Assembly (NCBI GenBank): GCA_938003875.1
Contig: CALKWO010000113.1
Span: 1-24,500, forward strand
DNA from: an uncultured bacterium
GTDB taxonomy: Bacteria > Planctomycetota > Uabimicrobiia > Uabimicrobiales > JABWCH01
Direction: 5' to 3'
Length of the DNA stretch: 24,500 nucleotides
A program made the translations under genes and the position numbers. Below are positions 7,627 through 15,154 of this stretch, piece by piece. Numbering within the stretch: the first letter of the stretch is position 1; each line of letters starts with the position of its first letter. The notes beneath the pieces are model-generated. The model was given only the letters and a program-made list of their open reading frames with translations, was not told the origin of the DNA and made no database searches.

Positions 7627-7643
7627 GGGGCCAAGCAATGGAT

Positions 7644-8048
7644 CTATGAATATAAGAAATCCATGATGATTTCAGTATCTGGATGCAAACTTTTATGTAC
7701 AGGACAGTGTTTTGCTGCAACTTCTAAGGCTTTTCGCTGCCGTAAATCCAAAGATGCAGGCATGGCTAACTTTACGTGAAGTTTAGCTATCCTGCGTGGA
7801 TTTTCTTGCATACTTTTTTCTACTTCTATTTTCATACCAGATAAATCTATATTATGCTCTTTAGCGTATATGCCCATAATCGTTGCAATGCATGTTCCTA
7901 GAGCTGTAGAGACAAGGTCTGTAGGGGAAAAATTTTCGCCTTTTCCTTTATTGTCTACAGGTGCATCTGTATATAAAATAGATTTACTTGGCTCATGAAT
8001 AGCAGCACAGCGCAAATCACCTTCATAAGAAACAGAAATTTTTACCAT
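7644..8048 (-). CDS. OsmC/Ohr-family peroxiredoxin-like protein
   Basis: OsmC-family proteins are small cytoplasmic thiol peroxidases that reduce organic hydroperoxides or sulfur species through two cysteines. From ATG8048 the protein has 134 residues, the usual size, with Cys53 (ALGTC) and Cys115 (KHCPVHKSL) at the two expected places. The sequence GENFSPTDLVSTALGTC is the family signature. A longer frame from TTG8081 exists, but ATG8048 has GAGG six bases upstream and gives the normal N-terminus (MVKISVSYEG). The closest subgroup is the YhfA/OsmC type rather than classic Ohr, an inference from the C-terminal cysteine context. It converges on csm5 and diverges from tRNA-Met. Confidence 0.9.
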   Translation of the reverse strand: MVKISVSYEGDLRCAAIHEPSKSILYTDAPVDNKGKGENFSPTDLVSTALGTCIATIMGIYAKEHNIDLSGMKIEVEKSMQENPRRIAKLHVKLAMPASLDLRQRKALEVAAKHCPVHKSLHPDTEIIMDFLYS

Positions 8049-8124
8049 ATTTGACCTCAATTTCTTTATAATTTTTTTCAAGACATAGAGTTAAAAAAAT
8101 ATATAAAACAATTTAGAAAAATAC

Positions 8125-8152
8125 TTGACTAAAAGAAAAAAAATGCTATAAT
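8125..8152 (+). promoter_or_regulatory. Strong sigma-70-type promoter for tRNA-Met
   Basis: -35 TTGACT (8125-8130), 16-nt spacer, perfect -10 TATAAT (8147-8152), 12 nt before the tRNA 5' end. Confidence 0.85.
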
Positions 8153-8164
8153 CATAGCATTATT

Positions 8165-8237
8165 GGTGGCGTAGCTCAGCTGGCAGAGCAGCGGAATCAT
8201 AATCCGTAGGTCGGGGGTTCAAACCCCTCCGCCACTA
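8165..8237 (+). tRNA. tRNA-Met (anticodon CAT)
   Basis: A 73-nt cloverleaf: acceptor GGTGGCG/CGCCACT, D arm GCTC-AGCTGGCA-GAGC, anticodon stem GCGGA/TCCGT with loop ATCATAA (anticodon CAT), and T arm GGGGG-TTCAAAC-CCCTC. CCA is not encoded, unlike the tRNA-Glu at the left end. There is no run of three G-C pairs in the anticodon stem, so it is not the initiator. The elongator Met form is most likely; a tRNA-Ile2 (lysidine-modified CAT) cannot be ruled out by eye. Confidence 0.92.
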
Positions 8238-8244
8238 CTCAATA

Positions 8245-8278
8245 AAAAAGCCTTGGTGAAAACCAAGGCTTTTTTATT
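8245..8278. terminator. Bidirectional rho-independent terminator
   Basis: AAAAAGCCTTGGT / ACCAAGGCTTTTT form a stem around a GAAA loop, followed by T-rich sequence on the plus strand and preceded by an A run. It ends the tRNA-Met transcript and, read on the other strand, the converging lipoprotein gene at 8309-8683. Confidence 0.9.
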
Positions 8279-8308
8279 TTCCAGATGTAAAATAAAACAA
8301 AGTCCAGA

Positions 8309-8683
8309 CTATTTTTCTGGCTCTAATTTTAAATTTACATAGCCAGGTTTTAATTCCCATGCAGCATCTGTTACAAAGTCAACGATAAAACCAACCCAAA
8401 ACAACAAATCCCCTAAAATCCATTTATTGATGGAAGATTCTATATGCATCTGGTTATCTTTATAACCATCTTTTTTCATGACCAGAACATAGCCATCTTT
8501 CTTTCTTTCCAGAGGAATAGTTAGTGGTGTCTGCCCTAAAGACCTTCCATTTGTAAGAACTTCTGCTCCTTGTGGGCTAGAATCAATGGTAACTGTTTGT
8601 TTATCACCTGTTACGATGGTTGCACAACCTAAAATTACCAAAAAACAAGCCAATCCCATCAAAAGCATACTGATCTTTTTCAT
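8309..8683 (-). CDS. PEGA-domain lipoprotein
   Basis: A 124-residue envelope lipoprotein. A short basic N-terminus and hydrophobic stretch end at ILGC, so Cys20 would be lipidated; this is a slightly loose lipobox. Residues about 30-75 form a PEGA domain: VTIDSSPQGAEVLTNGRSLGQTPLTIPL followed by KKDGYKDN, the usual pattern of a beta-sandwich that binds surface polymers. A second hydrophobic stretch (ILGDLLFWVGFIVDFVTDAAW) follows, and the C-terminus ends in a beta-like tail. ATG8683 has a perfect AGGAGG upstream on the minus strand. It is monocistronic, convergent with tRNA-Met and divergent from the amylase. Similar proteins are widespread and mostly uncharacterised; a precise role is unknown. 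Confidence 0.82.
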   Translation of the reverse strand: MKKISMLLMGLACFLVILGCATIVTGDKQTVTIDSSPQGAEVLTNGRSLGQTPLTIPLERKKDGYVLVMKKDGYKDNQMHIESSINKWILGDLLFWVGFIVDFVTDAAWELKPGYVNLKLEPEK

Positions 8684-8938
8684 AAACGACCTCCTAAAAA
8701 TAATGATTCTGATGCAAGAAAAGGTTATAAAATTGAGAACACCATTTCATGTTAGCAAAAACCCAAAGCCTTGACAAGAAAAATTTGCTGCCTGGATTTA
8801 TAGTAAATGCAAATGTTTTGTTTATATTTTTTTAAAAAATTTTCTTTCTTTTTGGCTAGATTTTTTTTAAAATATTCCTGTCTTTGATGTTTTATTTTAA
8901 TTAATATAATTTTAAAACCGGGAGGTTTCAGGGAAATT

Positions 8939-10177
8939 ATGAAAACGATTTCTCTCAAGAGTATTCTTTTCATTATTGTTTTTCTTTATATTGCATGTAC
9001 TTTGTGTGCTCAAAGTGTTTATAGCAAAAGCACAGACATTATGCTTCAAGGCTTTCATTGGGAATCTTGCAAGATGGCCTGGTGGAATTTGATTGCATCT
9101 AAGGCATCAGATATTGCATCTGGTGGATTCACAATGGTATGGTTGCCTCCATCGAGTGGAGCCGCAAGTAACGAAGGGTACTTGCCCCATCGTCTTTATC
9201 TGCAAAGCTCTAAATATGGCAGTGAAGCAGAATTGAAGAATGCGATCAACAGCTTGCATCGCCATAATGTCAAGGCCATTGCTGATATTGTCATCAATCA
9301 TAGAGTCGGCACAAAAGACTGGGCAGATTTCAGTGAGCCAGAGTGGGGAAGTGATGCTGTATGCAAAAATGATGAATGGCCTGGTGCTAAAGGCAACTGG
9401 GACACAGGAGATGGCTACAGTGCAGCTCGCGATATAGATCATAGCCAACCTTATGTACAAAAAAGCATACAGGATTGGATGAACTGGCTGAAAGGCGATA
9501 TTGGATATGATGGATGGCGTTATGATTATTCCAAAGGCTATAATGGACAATATGTAGCTTTATACAATAACGCTACTTTCCCTTACTTTTCTGTAGGCGA
9601 ATATTGGGACGATCTGAACCTGAACGATTCTAATCCCCATCGCCAGAGAATTTGCAACTGGATTGATCAGGCCAAAGGCAAAAGTGCTGCTTTTGATTTT
9701 ACAACCAAAGGCATTTTACAACATGCAGTAGGTTGTAGTGAATACTGGAGACTGAGAGATAACGAAGGGAAACCATCGGGTTTAATTGGCTGGTGGCCAG
9801 CAAAATCTGTCACATTCCTTGACAACCATGATACTGGCCCAAGTGGAAATGGCGGGCAAAACCATTGGCCTTTCCCTGGAGACAAAGTCATGCAAGGATA
9901 CGCCTATATTCTTACACATCCTGGCATTCCTAGTGTCTATTGGGTTCATTACTATGATTGGGGTATGAAAAACGAAATCAACACTTTGATCAAAATCCGT
10001 AAAAACTACAATTTGCATTCGGAAAGCAAAGTAGAGATCAAAGTCGCTGATTCTAGCAAGTACGCTGCTGTCATCGATGGCAAAGTAGCCGTAAAGATCG
10101 GCTATTCCGATTGGAATCCAGGAGATGGATGGGTTCTTGCTGCCAATGGTAAAAACTATGCAGTATGGGTAAAATAG
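8939..10177 (+). CDS. Secreted alpha-amylase, plant-type GH13_6
   Basis: An extracellular or periplasmic endo-amylase that hydrolyses alpha-1,4 bonds of starch or glycogen. The 412 residues start with a signal peptide (cut probably after LCA, about residue 24). The GH13 barrel shows region I DIVINHR, region II DGWRYDYSKG (nucleophile Asp196), region III SVGEYWD (acid/base Glu221) and region IV FLDNHDTG (Asp298). It closes with the small beta domain that ends in NYAVWVK. The sequence follows cereal amylases closely, for example IGWWPAK, WPFPGDKVMQGYAYILTHPG and the DWG motif. The calcium-binding inserts of animal or Bacillus enzymes are absent. GGGAGG lies at 8921-8926, 12 nt before the ATG. 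It is probably monocistronic, ending at a hairpin at 10193. A maltogenic specificity cannot be excluded. Confidence 0.95.
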   Translation: MKTISLKSILFIIVFLYIACTLCAQSVYSKSTDIMLQGFHWESCKMAWWNLIASKASDIASGGFTMVWLPPSSGAASNEGYLPHRLYLQSSKYGSEAELKNAINSLHRHNVKAIADIVINHRVGTKDWADFSEPEWGSDAVCKNDEWPGAKGNWDTGDGYSAARDIDHSQPYVQKSIQDWMNWLKGDIGYDGWRYDYSKGYNGQYVALYNNATFPYFSVGEYWDDLNLNDSNPHRQRICNWIDQAKGKSAAFDFTTKGILQHAVGCSEYWRLRDNEGKPSGLIGWWPAKSVTFLDNHDTGPSGNGGQNHWPFPGDKVMQGYAYILTHPGIPSVYWVHYYDWGMKNEINTLIKIRKNYNLHSESKVEIKVADSSKYAAVIDGKVAVKIGYSDWNPGDGWVLAANGKNYAVWVK

Positions 10178-10192
10178 AATTTACCTTTTGCT

Positions 10193-10217
10193 CGTTACGG
10201 ATTTGGAATCCGTAACG
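10193..10217 (+). terminator. Hairpin downstream of amylase
   Basis: A perfect 11-bp stem, CGTTACGGATT (10193-10203) / AATCCGTAACG (10207-10217), with a 3-nt loop starts 15 nt after the amylase stop. It is followed by GCCATTTTATG, a weak T tract. Confidence 0.72.
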
Positions 10218-10274
10218 GCCATTTTATGAGAATAAAAATCTGACAAGGTTTGGGTAGGATCAGGAGAAAATACT

Positions 10275-11573
10275 ATGGAACATCTGCATTCTCTTCTCAA
10301 AATGTTTCAAAACCATACTTGGTTTGCTTTCTTACTCGTTGTCGGGCTTATCGGCTTTATCGTATATCGTATTGCAGACTGGCTTCAGATGGGCTTTGTC
10401 AAATCATTTCCTCAGCCTGGAGATTTAGAGAAACTCCCTGCTTCTGTATACCAGAGCAAAAGGCGTAGAAAATGGTTGAGAGCATCGAAAAGCTTCTGGA
10501 AAGGCATTGCCAACTGGTTGTTACAGGTGGCGATTATTGTTCTTGCCATACCAGTGATCGTTGTTTTTCTGTTCAAACAAGGCTTATCCTATGGATGGAT
10601 TTATACTATTCTGATTGTGCTTGGATATCTGCTGAATCTACTTTTTTCCAAATATTTTTCTCTCTGGACTCCTGCCAACCTGACAACCGATACATCCAAG
10701 GCAAGCCAAAGTATATGGAGAAAAGGCAATCTTCTCTTCCATGCCTGGGGCATTGTCTCTTGGACAGGGCCTGCCTATGTTTTCTGGAGCTATTATGAAA
10801 CCAATGGATGGATAGGTAGCGTTCTTTCCATGATCGTTTCTCAGACAATACAGCTTGTTATTTTTATTTATACCATCAAGCAAAGTGCTATTCCCTATCA
10901 GGAATATGAAGGGCTTAGCAAAGAGTTCAAGCAAAGTCTGCAAAAGTATTTGCAAGATCAGGGAATCAGGGATGATGAAGTCGGTGTCCTGGAAAAATCC
11001 AATATGGGGCCTAATGCCTTTGCCACTGGCCTTTTTGGATACAAGCAAATCATCCTTACTGAAGAATTGGTCAAAGGCTACCAGGATAAAGGAACGGATT
11101 TTGTCTTAAAGCTAGGCGACAATACTCTGGAAGCTATTGTTGCCCATGAAGTAGGACATATCAAAAGGCATCATATTGAAAAAAGCATTGCCATAGGAAC
11201 TTTGATCTCAGGGTTTGTCACGGTTGGTGTTTACCATCTGTTTTCGGGCCATCCAACAAGCTATTTCTTTTTCGATCAGACGACCACCCACCAGATTCTT
11301 CTATACTGGGGGCAGGCAATCTTCAATCTCATGTTGCTCTATCCTCTCACTTTTTTCATGATGGCAAGAGCACAGAGCAATGAATATGAAGCAGACACTC
11401 ACATGCTGGAAACCAATGGGTGCAAGAATGGGCAGGATTTCTTCCACCAGATGAGGCATATTGCCCCTGTTGCAAACCATCCTTTCTGGCATAGTTGCAA
11501 CCAGACACATCCTGATCCTTATATACGAGAAACCAGGATGATCGAATGGACGAAAGAACATTGTAAAGCTTAA
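10275..11573 (+). CDS. M48-family membrane zinc protease (Ste24/HtpX-like)
   Basis: An integral-membrane metalloprotease of the M48 clan, which in other organisms cleaves CAAX proteins or damaged membrane proteins. The 432 residues have several membrane segments, for example near 16-33, 78-106 and 111-128, and a pair after the active site. The zinc motif is HEVGH (His291, Glu292, His295), and the third ligand is Glu370 in NEYEADTHM. The overall size and the segments before the zinc motif are closer to Ste24 than to the shorter HtpX. AGGAG at 10262-10266 supports ATG10275. The stop overlaps the ribosome site of the next gene (12-nt gap), so the following PEP-CTERM gene is probably cotranscribed. 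Substrate is unknown. Confidence 0.88.
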   Translation: MEHLHSLLKMFQNHTWFAFLLVVGLIGFIVYRIADWLQMGFVKSFPQPGDLEKLPASVYQSKRRRKWLRASKSFWKGIANWLLQVAIIVLAIPVIVVFLFKQGLSYGWIYTILIVLGYLLNLLFSKYFSLWTPANLTTDTSKASQSIWRKGNLLFHAWGIVSWTGPAYVFWSYYETNGWIGSVLSMIVSQTIQLVIFIYTIKQSAIPYQEYEGLSKEFKQSLQKYLQDQGIRDDEVGVLEKSNMGPNAFATGLFGYKQIILTEELVKGYQDKGTDFVLKLGDNTLEAIVAHEVGHIKRHHIEKSIAIGTLISGFVTVGVYHLFSGHPTSYFFFDQTTTHQILLYWGQAIFNLMLLYPLTFFMMARAQSNEYEADTHMLETNGCKNGQDFFHQMRHIAPVANHPFWHSCNQTHPDPYIRETRMIEWTKEHCKA

Positions 11574-11585
11574 GGAGACACGCTT

Positions 11586-12218
11586 ATGAAATATAAATTT
11601 TTGATTCTTTTACTTCTGCTAATGACATTTTGCCAGGCAGCAGAGGTACTCATGACTTTCGAAAGACAATCGGGTGGACTGACAGGCCAATATAGTATGC
11701 TTACTACAGATGGAACTCTATGGGAAAGCAGTAACCCTGTCTATAGTAATAGTAACTATTATTATATGCAATATCTCTTTGACAGACAGCATGTAGAAGC
11801 TGGTTGGGGTACAGGCTGGTTAGCAAGCAATGTCAATACAGAAAAATCTCTTACTGTTACCTTTACAGAGGCAAAATACATAACAAAAATTCGCAGCTAT
11901 AACATCATGCACCCTGGTTACTACAATGATGCTCATCTCAGCACATCTAGTAATGGAACCAATTTTACACAACGTGGCGATATTATTACAGGAACTCACT
12001 ATAATGATGTAAATTACTATAACTATTATGTAGATATAGTGATAAACGATTTTGTAAAAAAAATACGCTACGATTTTTTCAACATTACCTATAATGGGTG
12101 CGCTTTGCTTACAGAAATGGAAATCTACACAGATGCCAACTATGCTATCCCAGAACCAGCCTATCTTTTATTTTTGGGCATACTGATCTTTGGAATAGCC
12201 AGAAAAATGCGCAGGTGA
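11586..12218 (+). CDS. PEP-CTERM sorted secreted protein, discoidin-like
   Basis: A 210-residue exported protein with an N-terminal signal peptide (hydrophobic run to about residue 19). It ends in a PEP-CTERM tail, residues 188-210: IPEP, a hydrophobic helix, then a basic end ARKMRR. This tail is recognised by an exosortase in Gram-negative bacteria; no exosortase gene is in the window. The middle is rich in Tyr, Asn, Ser and Thr and has beta-strand spacing. LTVTFTEAKYITKIRSY and the TEMEIYTD strand are typical of F5/8 type C (discoidin) folds, which bind sugars, but this is a weak match by eye. AAGGAG at the M48 stop is the ribosome site. A strong hairpin follows at 12224. Confidence 0.75.
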   Translation: MKYKFLILLLLLMTFCQAAEVLMTFERQSGGLTGQYSMLTTDGTLWESSNPVYSNSNYYYMQYLFDRQHVEAGWGTGWLASNVNTEKSLTVTFTEAKYITKIRSYNIMHPGYYNDAHLSTSSNGTNFTQRGDIITGTHYNDVNYYNYYVDIVINDFVKKIRYDFFNITYNGCALLTEMEIYTDANYAIPEPAYLLFLGILIFGIARKMRR

Positions 12219-12223
12219 AATAC

Positions 12224-12261
12224 CGATATAGCAATGCTACTTTTATAGCATTGCTATATCG
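12224..12261 (+). terminator. Hairpin between the two PEP-CTERM genes
   Basis: A perfect 16-bp stem (12224-12239 / 12246-12261; core ATAGCAATGCTA) with a 6-nt loop and a short T run a few bases later. It may end or attenuate the M48-PEP-CTERM transcript. Confidence 0.72.
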
Positions 12262-12283
12262 CTTACATTTTTAAGGGGAAATT

Positions 12284-13051
12284 ATGAAAATTTTCATTTT
12301 TCTAATCTTCCTGTCTCTTTGTGTATCGGCAGATTCTATGGTTGCCTATTGGGATTTTTCCGACTATGGCAACTCCCTTACTTCTGACCAGAGCGGAAAT
12401 GGGCATCATGCCAGTGTCTATGGGGCAACTCATGTCTCTGATGGATATTCTGGAAATGCATTTCTGCTTGATGGCATTGACGATGGGCTGATCGTAGACA
12501 ACCACCCTAATTTGAATCCATCTTATATGAGTGCCTCAATGTGGTTCAAACCTTATGATTTGAGTACAGTTACCGCTTTGATGGTACATCGGTCTGACTT
12601 TCTGGTGGGGAGCTTCTTTTTATATTTAGATCGCGATCAAATCGTTCTGGATACCTTTGGTAGCGATGGATTCAATGAATCTGGTAGTTACAGAAGCAGA
12701 TGGTACACAGGATACAGAGCATCTTTAAACCAATGGACTCATGTGGCTTTTACCTACGACGGTACGGCAAGAACGCTTTATATCAATGGAAGCTATTATG
12801 ATCAAAATCTTGAAGATCTTGGACCTAATGCCTCCACAACCCAATTTCTTAGCATCGGAAGAGACAGTGCTGTGGATCGTTACTTCTTTAATGGTATGAT
12901 AGACGAAGTGTCTTTTTGGAATACGGCACTGAACCAGCAAGAAATTGCAGGGCTATATGCTTGTAACATTGTCCCTGAGCCTGTTTTCTTATGGATGTTT
13001 GTCACTGGAATTCTATTTTTTCTCTTACGAAATATCAGGAAATCCAGATAG
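12284..13051 (+). CDS. LamG-domain PEP-CTERM protein
   Basis: A 255-residue exported protein. The signal peptide ends near residue 16 (LCVSA). Residues about 20-225 form one LamG/concanavalin-like jelly roll: MVAYWDFSD, LTSDQSGNGHHASVYGA, GNAFLLDGIDDG, NQWTHVAFTYDGTARTLYIN and FFNGMIDEVSFWNTAL are the standard strand signatures of LamG domains, which bind carbohydrates. The tail from about residue 230 is a PEP-CTERM signal: VPEP, hydrophobic helix, basic RNIRKSR. ATG12284 has AAGGGG upstream. Like its neighbour, it should be processed by an exosortase not found here. It probably sits at the cell surface or in an extracellular matrix. Confidence 0.88.
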   Translation: MKIFIFLIFLSLCVSADSMVAYWDFSDYGNSLTSDQSGNGHHASVYGATHVSDGYSGNAFLLDGIDDGLIVDNHPNLNPSYMSASMWFKPYDLSTVTALMVHRSDFLVGSFFLYLDRDQIVLDTFGSDGFNESGSYRSRWYTGYRASLNQWTHVAFTYDGTARTLYINGSYYDQNLEDLGPNASTTQFLSIGRDSAVDRYFFNGMIDEVSFWNTALNQQEIAGLYACNIVPEPVFLWMFVTGILFFLLRNIRKSR

Positions 13052-13077
13052 AGGATTGTCATTTTTAAGGAATGGAA

Positions 13078-13896
13078 ATGGAAAACCAGTATCTGGAGAT
13101 CGCTCTTGGTATAGCAAAAGAAGCAGGCGATATTCTCCTGAAATACTTTGGACAGAATAAAGAAAAGAAGATTAGTTTAAAAGGCCTGAGAAATCTAGTC
13201 ACGCAGGCAGATTTAGAATCAGAGAAATGGATTGTCTCTCGTCTGAACCAATATTTTCCCAGCCATGGTATCCTGGGCGAAGAAAAAACCAACACAATGG
13301 GGGAAAGCGGCTTTCGCTGGTACATTGATCCTCTGGATGGCACGACCAACTTTGCCCACGACCATTCTTTTTTCAGCGTTTCCATGGGAATGGCCTATAA
13401 AGATACTATGGAAGTAGGCGTTGTCTATGCGCCTTATTTGGATGAGCTTTTTTATGCCCAAAGAGGAAAAGGTGCTTTTTTAAGCAGAAAAGGACAGACA
13501 TCTCCCATCCATGTTTCGGAAATTGGGGATTTGCAGGACACTTTGCTGGCAACAGGCTTTGCCTATCATGAAGGAAATATCTTCAAAAACCTGGCCAACT
13601 TTTCCCAGGTACTCAAGCTGACGCAAGGAATCCGAAGATGCGGCTCTGCTGCTCTGGATTTATCCTATGTCGCCTGTGGACGCTACGATGCTTATTGGGA
13701 ACTAGGCCTTCAGCCCTATGATGTTGCAGCAGGAAGCCTTATTGTCCAAGAAGCAGGCGGAAGGGTCACAGACTGGAATTTTGGCAAAGAATATTTGTTT
13801 GGAAACAATATCATTGCATCCAATGTAAAGCTTCATGAAAAAATTCGCGAGAATCTTTTGGACTTTCCTAAGGAGCTGTGGGGCAAGCCCATGTAA
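13078..13896 (+). CDS. Inositol monophosphatase family protein
   Basis: A Mg2+-dependent phosphatase of the IMPase/SuhB family; the likely substrates are inositol-1-phosphate or related sugar phosphates. The 272 residues hold the metal-binding series Glu68-Glu69 in GEE, Asp84 and Asp87 in DPLDGTTNF, and Asp215 in WELGLQPYDVAAG. IRRCGSAALDLSYVA is the second family signature. Two ATGs are available. The one at 13078 is chosen because AAGGA (13067-13071) is 6 nt upstream; it is directly adjacent to the ATG at 13072. The short spacer after the LamG gene and tight coupling to the MFS gene suggest an operon, but the functions look unrelated. Confidence 0.93.
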   Translation: MENQYLEIALGIAKEAGDILLKYFGQNKEKKISLKGLRNLVTQADLESEKWIVSRLNQYFPSHGILGEEKTNTMGESGFRWYIDPLDGTTNFAHDHSFFSVSMGMAYKDTMEVGVVYAPYLDELFYAQRGKGAFLSRKGQTSPIHVSEIGDLQDTLLATGFAYHEGNIFKNLANFSQVLKLTQGIRRCGSAALDLSYVACGRYDAYWELGLQPYDVAAGSLIVQEAGGRVTDWNFGKEYLFGNNIIASNVKLHEKIRENLLDFPKELWGKPM

Positions 13897-13904
13897 AAAA
13901 AATT

Positions 13905-15128
13905 ATGACAACAGAAAACAATCCTAAAAAAACAGCTTTAAGGCTCATTCTCCTTTTTGGATTTGTCAGCCTTTTGGGTGACATTATCTATGAAGGAGCA
14001 AGAAGCGTCAATGGGCCTTATCTTCAAGTCTTAGGGGCAAATGCAGCGATTGTAGGAGCTATGGCGGGAATCGGAGAATTTTTAGGATATGCACTCAGGC
14101 TTCTCTCAGGATACCTTTCCGATAAAACAAAGTCCTATTGGACTTTTGTTTTTCTCGGCTATGGAATGCTCTTTAGTGTTCCTTTGCTTTCTCTTACAGG
14201 ATTTTGGCAAATAGCAGCCGTTTTAATCTTGATGGAAAGAATGGGAAAAGCCTTACGCAGCCCTGCAAAAGATACCATTATATCCCAGGCAGGAAAACAG
14301 GTAGGAACAGGATTTGCCTTTGGTTTGCATGAAGCCATGGATCAAATAGGGGCTATCCTTGGGCCTATGATTTTCTCTGTAGCTTTTTATCTTTTAGGGG
14401 AAGGGCAAAGAACTACCCTGGAGTACCAAAGAGTATACAGCTTCCTCTGGATTCCCTTTGGCCTTTTGATGGGTTGTATCTTTTGGGGCTATCTTAGTGT
14501 ACCTCATCCTGAAAGACTAGAGGATCCTAAAAAAACACAAGAAGAAAATTGCACCAAAATTTTCTGGCTTTATACCATTTTCAGTCTGGTCACCACCGCA
14601 GGCTTCGTTCCTTTTATTCTGATGGCATATCATTTTAAAACAAAAGGAATCCTCACAGATGCACAGATTCCTTTATTTTACGCCATAGCTATGGCAGTGG
14701 ATGCTGTTGTTGCCCTGGTCATTGGAAAAGTCTATGACACGCTCAAACAAAAGCAGAACAACCCAAAAGCAGGTATCAATACCCTCTTTGTATTACCGCT
14801 ATTTTCTTTGCTCATCCCTATGTTTGCTTTTTCCTCTGACTATACTTTTGCGGTTCTCAGCGTTCTGTTCTGGGGAATAGCCATGGCCATTCATGAAACT
14901 GTCATGCGCTCTGCTATCGCAGACATCACTCCCCTGAAAAAACGTGGCACAGGGTATGGTATCTTCAATACCAGCTATGGCTTAGGTATGCTTCTAGGTG
15001 GCTTTATCATGGGAATGCTCTATGAATATTCTACTATGTCTCTGATTCTTTTTTCCTTGACACTGGAAATACTCGCCATCCCCATCTTTTTTCTACTAAA
15101 AAAAGAAACAAATATCCAGGCAAATTAA
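13905..15128 (+). CDS. MFS transporter
   Basis: A 12-helix major facilitator of the inner membrane, 407 residues from ATG13905. Helix 1 starts at LRLILLFGFVSLLGD. The loop between helices 2 and 3 has the family signature LSGYLSDKTKSYW (G-x-x-x-D-R/K type). The stretch RMGKALRSPAKDTIIS marks the subfamily often annotated as drug or sugar efflux. HETVMRSAIADITPLKKRGTGYGIF is the equivalent of the second-half motif. Start choice is uncertain: GTG13878, inside the phosphatase gene, has AAGGAG only 2 nt away, while ATG13905 lacks a good ribosome site. Either way it is coupled to the upstream gene. Substrate is unknown. Confidence 0.88.
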   Translation: MTTENNPKKTALRLILLFGFVSLLGDIIYEGARSVNGPYLQVLGANAAIVGAMAGIGEFLGYALRLLSGYLSDKTKSYWTFVFLGYGMLFSVPLLSLTGFWQIAAVLILMERMGKALRSPAKDTIISQAGKQVGTGFAFGLHEAMDQIGAILGPMIFSVAFYLLGEGQRTTLEYQRVYSFLWIPFGLLMGCIFWGYLSVPHPERLEDPKKTQEENCTKIFWLYTIFSLVTTAGFVPFILMAYHFKTKGILTDAQIPLFYAIAMAVDAVVALVIGKVYDTLKQKQNNPKAGINTLFVLPLFSLLIPMFAFSSDYTFAVLSVLFWGIAMAIHETVMRSAIADITPLKKRGTGYGIFNTSYGLGMLLGGFIMGMLYEYSTMSLILFSLTLEILAIPIFFLLKKETNIQAN

Positions 15129-15154
15129 AATTTTGTAAAAGGGGCTTGTCAATC

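Noticed and set aside
8771..8804. TTGACA ... TATAGT as an amylase promoter
   Set aside because: The spacer is 22 nt, too long for a sigma-70 promoter.
8752..8973. Minus-strand 73-residue reading frame
   Set aside because: It overlaps the amylase start and its ribosome site and has a low-complexity Lys/Ile/Phe composition typical of AT-rich spacer.
9107..9550. Long minus-strand frame opposite the amylase
   Set aside because: It lies wholly inside a well-supported gene and has no family features; a shadow frame.
13878..13904. GTG start of the MFS gene inside the phosphatase gene
   Set aside because: AAGGAG is only 2 nt from the GTG, and the added residues (VGQAHVKKI) are not typical; kept as an alternative only.
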